Assembly (NCBI GenBank): GCA_030704615.1
Contig: CM060734.1
Coordinates: 4,774,001-4,838,000 of the forward strand
Length of the DNA: 64,000 nt
Direction: 5' to 3'
Source: Takakia lepidozioides
Lineage: Eukaryota > Streptophyta > Takakiopsida > Takakiales > Takakiaceae
Both the position numbers and the translations under genes were made by a program. Shown piece by piece: positions 57,010 to 64,000 of this stretch. Under the pieces are notes generated by a model that saw nothing but the letters and a program-made list of their open reading frames with translations, had not been told where the DNA came from and searched no databases. Position 1 is the first letter of the stretch, and each line of letters opens with the position of its first letter.

Positions 57010-57957
57010 ATGGGGTCGGGCAAGCCGAAGCGAAAGCGAAACGGCCCAAAAGATGATGATCCCGGTGAGCCCGATGGGGGCGGCGTGTCACCGAGGCGGC
57101 CGTTTGAGGAAGCGATGCATGTTTCCGAAAACGAGGCCGCCCAAGAGCGGGAGGAATCTGAGGAGTCGGAGCCCGAGGAATCCTTGAGAGCTCCGACAAA
57201 CCAAGAGATGCCTCCCATGCCGGCAGCCTTTTGGGAAGGGTTGTTGGCGCAGTTTGGCGGGACGTTGAAAGACGTGTTGAAGGCGGCTAATGCCACTTCC
57301 GCTAAGGCAAAGTTTAAGGTGAAGCCTAAGGAACCCGGCACCTTCGAGGGCGTCCGAAATCGGAAGGCACTCAACACCTGGCTCTTGGAGCTAGAGCAGT
57401 ACTTCCGGGCGGCCAAGTTGAGTGACGAGGATCGGGTGGAAGTGGCTCCCACCTATTTGAGGGGCTATGCTCAACAATGGTGGCAGAAACGCCTTCACGA
57501 CCGAGGTCCAAGTCCGGAAACCTTGAACTGGAGTGGGTTCAAGGAATTGTTGAAGAGACAGTTTGTGCCCCTCAACGAGTCATGGCTTGCCCGGGACAAG
57601 ATGAGGAATTTGAAGCAAACAGACGACATTCGGGGGTATGTCCAGGCTTTCAATGTGCTGTTGCTCAAAGTCGCGGACATGGCAGAACCAGAAATGGTCT
57701 TCAACTTTGTGGCGGGACTGGCCCCATGGGCCAGGCGGAAGTTGAGGAGAAGCCACCCAAGACTTTGAACGAGGCAATTGAGAGGGCTGAATGTTTCTCG
57801 GATGTCCCTAAGGGTGAAAGACAAGGCCGTACGGAGCTGAACCATAAGAAGATTCGGCGGGAAGGTGACTCCTTCCGACCGGAAAAGAAGTGGGATAGGC
57901 CACGCGGCGAAAATTGCATGTGGAAATCGAAGGGAGGGCCTTCACACGTCAAGGTGG
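57010..57957 (+). pseudogene. Ty3/gypsy gag, copy 2, cut by another LTR element
   Basis: Open from MGSGKPKRKRNGPK through LAQFGGTLKDVLKAANATSA, LNTWLLELEQYFRAAKLSDE, QQWWQKRLHDRGPSPETLNW and VQAFNVLLLKVADMAEPEMV to about 57745. A frame slip at about 57745 is followed by PKTLNEAIERAECFSDV and a basic tail up to SHVKVV. The coding text then breaks at 57957 where another LTR starts, before the zinc knuckle. It is better preserved than copy 1 and serves as its reference. Confidence 0.85.
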
Positions 57958-58979
57958 TGTCAAGTTATTTTACCACTAGTGTGAAACTAGCTAGGAAATA
58001 GCTAGCTTTTACATATTGACATTTGGGATTGGCCCAAGTGTCAATCCAGGGGTCAAGGCAGATTTAGGCCCTGGAGTGGTTATCTTCACGGCAAGCGTGG
58101 GAGGCTCATCTTTCTCGAGTTGAGCCTCACCGCCCTAGCTATGGCGCCGTAGTGTGGATTCCCCATGGCGTGGGGTGCACTTGGCTTGACTTGTATTTGA
58201 GTGATGAGGTTATATATGCATGAGTTTATGCTTCAGCTTTGTGAGCTCGCATGAGCTTGTGCTTGTATTCTTCTTCTTTATCACTCGAGAAAGATGAGCT
58301 CGTATCTATGAGTGCTAGATACGAGTTAGTTGTAGCACTTGTGGTTTTTGCTTGAAAATGAGGGAAACCAAGTTGTTATGCAAGGAGCATCGTGGAGCTC
58401 TTGGTTGTTAGAAGCGGAGGCGATGTGGGTTACGAGGTGGTAAACCTTGGCATTCGATCTTCAGCTTCAGAGATGAAAGCACCATACTGCAGGTAATTCC
58501 AGAGCACCTTGATGGTTTCAGATTGTGTACATGCATGAGCAAGCACGATTGGGAAGAGGACCAGTCAAGAGCAGGTTATAGTGGCTTTGGTGGCAAAGCT
58601 GAGAACTGGACTTGGAATGCGAGCTTTCATTGTGTGAAGGATTGCAAGACCAAGCGAAAGGGCTGATTTGGCTTGGGGCAAATCAGTGCACTTTTGTGGA
58701 GTATGGTGAGATTGGGTTTCAATCTCGAGCTTCAGCATTGAGAGGGCTCTTGTCATGGCAAGAGCAGGGCTGGAACAGGAGCTAAGAGGTGCGGCAAGGC
58801 CATGGAATGTGCACCTAGGGTTTCAGAGCTTGGAAGAAGAGCTCTTGCACCACAAGAGAAGTGTCTTGTGGCTGGAAATGTAAGCCTTAGGGTTTCAGGG
58901 CTTGGCAAAGGCTATGGAGTGCTTAGTCTTGTCTTAGAGAGCATCAAGGAGCCAAGGAGCCAAGATAGGGGGCTGATAT

Positions 58980-59390
58980 CTCTTGTGTGAAGAGGTTGCA
59001 TGTGTGGAGCATGTATTCAGCTCATTGAAGCTTCCATCTTCAAGCTTGGAGGCAAGCAAGGAAGAGGGAAGGGCTGACTTCCCTTATGTGAGGGCAATGT
59101 ATGTGTGGAGCATGCTATCAGCCTGGTGAAGGCTTGCACTTTTAGGTGTGGGAGTGCAAGAAAGGAAGGAAGGGGCTGGTTTCCCTGTAGGGCATGTAGA
59201 GCATGCTTTCAGCCTGCTGAAGCTTGTATTATCAGGTTTGTGGGTGCAAGAAATGAAGCAAATGAGCTGATTCTCTTATGGTGAGAGTGGGGCATGTGTG
59301 GAGCATGCCTTCAGCCCATTGAGGCTCTTGTTTTCAAGCCTTAGAGAGCTAGAACGGAAGGTCTAGGGCTGGTATCCACTTGGGAGTGAA
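58980..59390. repeat. Four degenerate units of about 90-100 bp
   Basis: The phrase GTGTGGAGCATG..TTCAGC followed by TTGAAGCTT..CAAGCTT and a purine-rich stretch with GGGCTG recurs starting near 59000, 59110, 59195 and 59290. Confidence 0.65.
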
Positions 59391-59809
59391 AGAACAGCAC
59401 TTGTAGGGCCTATGTGAGTTGGGGTTTCAACTTCAAGCTTGAAGGGAGCGCAACTCTGGAAGCAACAGGTGTAGAGGGCTGGAATAGGCTCTAAGACAGA
59501 TGCTATGGCCAATGAGAGTGCTTGAATGAGTGCTCACAAGGGCTGGGAACCAGCAGGGCTTGGTTGTTTGCCATTGAGTTTAGTGGCGTGTTTGGAGAGG
59601 CTAAGTGAGAAAGAAGGCTTGGTTTGTGGCAACCACCTCATGGCTTAGGGCTACTATGGTGGTGTGTGGGAGCCGAAAGAGCAAGGATACCTTGCTGATT
59701 TCCTCACAGCCACCATAGCTCGGTGGAAAGAAGCCTAGAGTCCAAGAGACACAAACCCTAGCTTGGCGTGGCTAAACCCTTGGAGAAATGGCTAAACTTC
59801 CAGAGCGGC

Positions 59810-60310
59810 CATGTGTGGGGCTGTGACAGGCTGTGGCAAGCTGTCACGGGCTGTGTCAGGCTGTGACGGGCTGTGAGGGGCTGTGACAGGCTGTGCCCTG
59901 TGCCCTGTGGGGCAGTGACGGGCTGTGACAGGCTGCGGCGAGCTGTGACAGGCTGTGCCCATGGCCTTTGGGGCTGTGACGGGCTGTGACAGGCCGTGCC
60001 CATGGCCTTTGGGGCTGTGACGGGCTGTGAGGGGCTGTGACAGGCCGTGCCCATGGCCTTTGGGGCTGTGACGGGCTGTGAGGGGCTGTGACAGGCCGTG
60101 CCTGAGGCCTTTGGGGCTGTGACGGGCTGTGAGGGGCTGTGACAGGCCGTGCCTGAGGCCTTTGAGGCTGTGACGGGCTATGATGGGCTGTGGCAAGCTG
60201 TGACAGGCTGTGATGGCTGTGATGGGCTGTGACAGGCTGTGCCCGGTGCCCTGTGGGGCTGTGACGGGCTGTGGTGGCCCGTGTTGACCTGTGGACGGCC
60301 TGTGCTGACT
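59810..60310. repeat. GGGCTGTGACG minisatellite
   Basis: A roughly 10-bp word (GGGCTGTGAC or GGGCTGTGAG) is repeated more than 30 times, organised in larger units of about 63 bp containing GGCCGTGCCCATGGCCTTTG. The long Gln/Pro/His open frames on the opposite strand are products of this repeat and not genes. Confidence 0.85.
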
Positions 60311-60996
60311 CGTGGAGGCACTGGTGGACTGCCTAAGGACTGGCATGTGGTCTGGAAGGCCGAATTTTGAAGCTCGTGGAGGGCGGTTTGAGGAGTATCT
60401 TCATGATATTCCCATGGTCATGCAAGTGAGGGTAGAGAGGAGAGGAGAGTGTTGGGATGAGGCATGCTGGGGTTAGGCATTGCTTTAGCTTCTCTTCCTC
60501 GTAGTTTCCACCCTCTCATTAGGCCAAGACCTTTCCGTAGGTGGAGGCAAGAGTCCAGTCCGGGTTTGGGCTGGGGTGTCCTTGCAGGAGCAACACCGTG
60601 GAGTTGTTTTGGTGTGGGGGGAGTTGTCGTTCTGATTCTTTGTTTGGATCCCATCCATACCTGCATGCTTGACTGTGCGCCATGCTAGTTTTGTGTGGGC
60701 GCTTGTTTTATAGGTGATTGGTCCGGATTTGATCACCGGCCAGTCCTAGAGATGCGGTGTGATGGTGGCTTGGGTGATGACCAGCCAGACCATTCATTGT
60801 TTCTCCTGTGGTGAGGGGAGGTGATGACCAGCCAAACATAGGAGTGCTTGCGGTGGATGCAGGTACAGTGTAGGCTATGTTAGGAACTTAGTATCCAAAC
60901 CAAAGCCGCAACAGGTTTCTCTACCCGGTTACCTTGGGAGAGGGGGTTAGGGACATGTTCATGACCGGTTGAGTGTCAACACGGAGGTGCCACTAG

Positions 60997-62390
60997 TTGC
61001 TGGGGGACAGTGCCGGTTCGAGCACTAGCGATACTAGTGGGTACACAGACGAGGTGTGCGGTTTAGGCCACCTTCACTCCGTGTCTTCTACGGAAGGTTC
61101 TGATTCGGATTGTGAATCAGGAGGGCTCATACCGGCGGTGCAAGTTGTTTCTTTGCCATTGTTGTGGGACACAATGGAGGAGATGTATGGAGCTACCAAG
61201 GGGCCACGAAGGTACTCTGGGGCGGTGGGCACCATCGAGTTGGATGATTTTATCCAAGAGTTTGATAGTTGGTGTGATTTGCAGCAAATGCGCAATCCAC
61301 AACTATTTACGCCTTTCATGGCATGGAAGGGGCTGTTTCAGCACCTTGAGGGGCCGCCTATGGATGATTACCATGAGTTCAGGCGGGGGCATGAGGTTGA
61401 GATCGAGGAGTGGAGGATGTACTGGTCACCCGACTATGTCTCCATCACTAGGGGCACTAGAGCCACGAGGGCAGTGGCTACACCTGCCGCTGCACCGGCA
61501 GCTTCAGCAAGCAGCAGTGGGACTGGTGGTACAGTAGCTACGACGTCCACCCAAGCCACTACCGCACCAGCACTAGTCCCGTGCCTGCCTTCAACCCTGT
61601 TGTGGAGTTCTTCGAAGAGTTGAGAGGGAACTACCAAGGGGTGAGGACAGAGAAGTTGCGGAGCTTGCAAGAGTTCCAACGGAAGCCGACCGAGAGCTTG
61701 AGGGAGGCTTTCACTCGCATGAGGCGCTTGATAAATGTAACCCAAGGGGTTACGGAAGCTCAGGCAGTCCAATTCTGGTATGGGATATTGGACAAGGAGC
61801 TGAGGAGAAGGGTGCGGGATGCAACTCTCCTACAAGCGGCCCAACCCACCTTAGCAAATGTGTTTTTGCTGGCAGAGCGGATAGAGCTCAACATGGTGGA
61901 GGAACGAGTGGTCATGGTGGGATTTGCTAAGGAGACACCACGGGTAGTGGTGCTCCTAGCCAACCACTACCTCAACGTGCTCAAGGCAACAAGGGGGCTC
62001 AGGTGAAGCTCAGGGAAGGGCAGAGGACCTCAGATGCAGGGGTCTCTCCCTTCATTTGCTGGCCAACAACGGGCGATGTGGTGTGCTGGACATGTGGAGG
62101 ACCCCATGTCAAGAAGGATTGCCCAGAGGGAGGCAAAGGGTCGGCACATGCACAGCCTGCACAGTTGCAGTGTGGGCATTGTGGCAAGCACGGGCATGGA
62201 GAGGCCCAGTGTTATGGTTTGCATCCTGAGTTGCGCCCAGGCCAGTTCCAAGGGAACAATGGTGGCGGGGGGAGGTGGAGCAGCCCAGAGAGGACGAGGT
62301 GGCCAGCCACGAGGTGCAGGCCAAGGGCAAGCTCAACATGGCCAAGGACGCGGAGGTCAGGGTGTTGACCAAGGCATGGCCAACCGGCTT
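60997..62390 (+). pseudogene. Gag of the methyltransferase-bearing retrotransposon
   Basis: Frame 1 (60997-61623) has an acidic start, ELDDFIQEFDSWCDLQQMRN, PFMAWKGLFQHLEGPPMDDY and an Ala/Thr-rich linker. Frame 3 (61581-62006) continues the gag: VVEFFEELRGNYQGVRTEKL, FTRMRRLINVTQGVTEAQAV, FWYGILDKELRRRVRDATL. Frame 2 (62003-62368) carries two zinc knuckles, CWTCGGPHVKKDC and CGHCGKHGHGEAQC. The frame changes at about 61600, 62005 and a G-run near 62265 are best read as small indels. Gag would package the element RNA. The first knuckle is one residue shorter than the standard CX2CX4HX4C. Confidence 0.78.
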
Positions 62391-63521
62391 CAGCAGCTAG
62401 AGCAGAGGCTCGCTGCCATGGCTACAGCTCAGGTGGTACCGGCTCTAAGGCCGGATGGTCCACCTCCTGCTCCTGAGGGAGGAGATATGGGAGGCATGGG
62501 ATTCATGTGTGGAGCAGCACTACCACTAGTGCAGGTGGAGTCTGCTGCAGCCGTGACTCGAGGAGCAGCACGAGTTCCTGAGCCACGAGGTGCAGAGGTG
62601 GAGTTGGATCCACAGCGTGGGGAGGCAAGCCGTCAGGCTAGGCTTCCTCAGTCATTCACATTGGCGGAGACAGTGTCGACGCCATCCATGGCACCTAGTT
62701 CTCGCCCGACTGTTACCGAGGCGGAGGTTACTATGCCATTGGGGAGAGCTACACGGGTAGCACCACTACCTAGTGTTGCCAAGGCTACGGCAGCTAGTGT
62801 GCTGCTAGGAGCGGCCACATCTGTGTGCCAGGCTCCATTGTTCTCGGCTACCATGATTGCGACGCCGGGGGTAAGACCAGCTGAGGTGTTCAGGCTGGCA
62901 GCTACACTCTGTGAGAGTGGGGAGGTTACTTCATCTTCTGCGGAGATAGTGGGAGGTGTAGTGCCGGAGGGATCCTCGGATTTGAGGGTCAAGACTGCCA
63001 CGGCGGCGCCATGGCAAGCTGCAGCTGCCAGGTTGATGGAGCTGCCAGCTAGGCCAGCCATTGAGCGCGCCATGGTGACACCTGGAGTTGTCATGTTAGA
63101 CAACCAGGATGGCATTTTCTGTTTGAGTGGACCGGCAGGCAAGAGGTACCGGCCACTGCGGGTCTTGTTGGACTCGGGAGCTCAGCCATTGATGCTGGGC
63201 AGAGCTGCTATTGCAGGCTTGGGCCTCACGGAGGCGGATATGGAGCCTTGTCCTTTCCAGATACAGACGTCTCTGGGAGGATCGGAGCAGGCTCGGGGCA
63301 TGACACGGCGTGAGTTGGCTATCAGACTACGGCCGGATCACCCTACAGATGGCTCAGTGATGCGAGCCAAGGCCATTGTGACAGACGGTCTCATACGATG
63401 TCCTGGTTGGTGGGGCCAGTGTTGTACCCCATGGGCTTCACCCTGGATTTTTGGGAGGAGTCAGCTTCCTATAGGCCTGCATGGCAGTCAGGGGAGGGCC
63501 GGCGTGTGCAGCTCCCTGTGA
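62391..63521 (+). pseudogene. Linker and retroviral-type aspartic protease
   Basis: In frame 3: an RG-rich stretch, a helical piece (NRLQQLEQRLAAMATAQVV), a long Ala/Thr/Val-rich linker, then the protease with catalytic-site motif PLRVLLDSGAQPLMLG (about 63150-63200) and GLGLTEADMEPCPF. A frame slip near 63400-63430 moves the text into another frame (LYPMGFTLDFWEESASYRPA, then RRVQLPVTFIGG), which stays open to about 63840. The protease would cut the polyprotein in the particle. Confidence 0.75.
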
Positions 63522-63839
63522 CGTTCATAGGAGGAGTTGCGGTTGCCCAGCGAGGCAAGATGCCGACACTAGCAGCATTCACAGCGGCAGTGAGTTGGCC
63601 TAGAGAGTTGCTTGAGGGCAATGCTCATTCAGAGGATGTACCACCTCCGGGAGAGCAGGATGACATGTATGGTATGGCGGAGTTGCCTACCATGGTTGCT
63701 CAGACTCCATTGTGGGGCACGAGCAAGGATTTGCAGCGGGATGCTGATCGACGGGTGCAACAAGCCTGGGTGGAGGCTTTTGTACCGTCAGAGAGAGGAG
63801 GAGAGTGTGGGGATTGCACCAGGACCACCTCAATTGTCC
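63522..63839 (+). pseudogene. Region between protease and methyltransferase
   Basis: Reads in the frame of QLPVTFIGGVAVAQRGKMPT: Pro/Glu/Asp-rich (DVPPPGEQDDMYGMAELP), then RRVQQAWVEAF. There is no recognised domain; it probably links the protease to the methyltransferase. One more slip near 63840 leads into the next frame. Confidence 0.5.
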
Positions 63840-64000
63840 ATTGGACACCACACCTATTGTGTGGCAGTCTCCGGATGAAGGCATTTGTCTTCTGGACTTG
63901 TTTGGCGGGATCAGCACCGGATTGGCTGCTGTGTTACAGGCAGGTGTACGAGTTCGGCGTTACCTGTATGTGGAGAGGGATGAGACTGCACGACGCGTTT
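63840..64000 (+). CDS. Cytosine-C5 DNA methyltransferase domain, N-terminal motif, cut by window end
   Basis: In frame 1, after DTTPIVWQSPDEG, the sequence reads CLLDLFGGISTGLAAVLQAG, then VRVRRYLYVERDETARRV to the window edge. This matches motif I (the SAM-binding DLFxGxGxG-type loop with F-x-G-I-x-T-G) and the following motif II acidic residue (Y-V-E-R-D) of DNMT/DRM/DNMT3-type enzymes. It sits downstream of Gag and protease in the same orientation, so it appears to belong to the retrotransposon. The catalytic motif IV (PC) and target-recognition region would lie beyond 64000. Such enzymes methylate DNA cytosines; a retrotransposon carrying one could mark its own or host DNA. Confidence 0.82.

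Larger units (their letters stand above)
57958..60996 (+). repeat. Long 5' LTR and/or leader of the methyltransferase-bearing retrotransposon
   Basis: Starts TGTCAAGTTATTTTACC directly inside gag copy 2; the flanking 5 bp are GGTGG. About 3 kb lie before the gag frame. A weak PBS-like word, TTAGTATCCAAACC, occurs near 60891 (compare TTGGTATCAGAGCC), which would place the LTR end near 60890; this is tentative. The region contains two tandem-repeat blocks. Confidence 0.5.

Noticed and set aside
59758-60346. Long minus-strand frames rich in Gln, Pro, His and Ser
   Set aside because: They are direct translations of the GGGCTGTGACG minisatellite and have no independent coding signal.
62034-62372. 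Alternative frames over the zinc-knuckle region
   Set aside because: The frame with two Cys/His knuckles is the coding one; the others are Cys- and His-rich by reflection.

Overview
This is nuclear DNA of a streptophyte: many spliced genes and gene fragments with long T-rich introns, a QWRF/AUG8-type microtubule protein (a family known from plants), and a dense, nested and decayed transposon load. My best guess is a charophycean green alga (Chara-like). That is inference, resting mainly on a cytosine-methyltransferase domain inside a Gag-protease retrotransposon at the right edge, an arrangement I recall as reported for charophytes and dinoflagellates. An early land plant is not excluded.

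Layout. 0-1.2 kb: tail of a CACTA-type transposase-associated gene. 2.7-7.6 kb: an intact six-exon QWRF gene. 10.5-12.2 kb: a P-loop NTPase gene with one in-frame stop. 12.9-18.3 kb: the C-terminal end of a LINE, then a minus-strand DNA methyltransferase-like gene whose introns and flanks hold very short palindromic repeats. 18.4-20.5 kb: a hAT transposase. 20.8-22.4 kb: an array of about 28 GC-rich hairpins interleaved with three promoter-like modules. 22.7-25.9 kb: a coiled-coil/RING gene split by an 857-bp CACTA-type element with a 3-bp target duplication. 26.4-33.3 kb: a composite bounded by long multi-unit inverted repeats, carrying two convergent kinase-like fragments and two fold-backs. 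39.4-43.0 kb: a decayed LINE cut by a Ty3/gypsy element (43.06-47.8 kb). 48.4-49.4 kb: a 494-bp tandem repeat. 53.1-55.2 kb: a fold-back element. 56.1-57.9 kb: a second gypsy copy, itself cut by another LTR element (57.96 kb to the edge) with a repeat-rich leader, Gag, aspartic protease and the start of a C5-methyltransferase.

How it fits together. Two host-like loci lie at the left; nearly everything else is mobile DNA. Most premature stops in the mobile genes are one C-to-T or G-to-A step from Gln, Arg or Trp codons. Comparing the two gypsy gag copies shows CGA-to-TGA directly, so deamination of methylated cytosines is a likely route of decay. Two different transposon-like genes in the window encode DNA methyltransferase-type domains, one C5 type and one amino-methyltransferase type.
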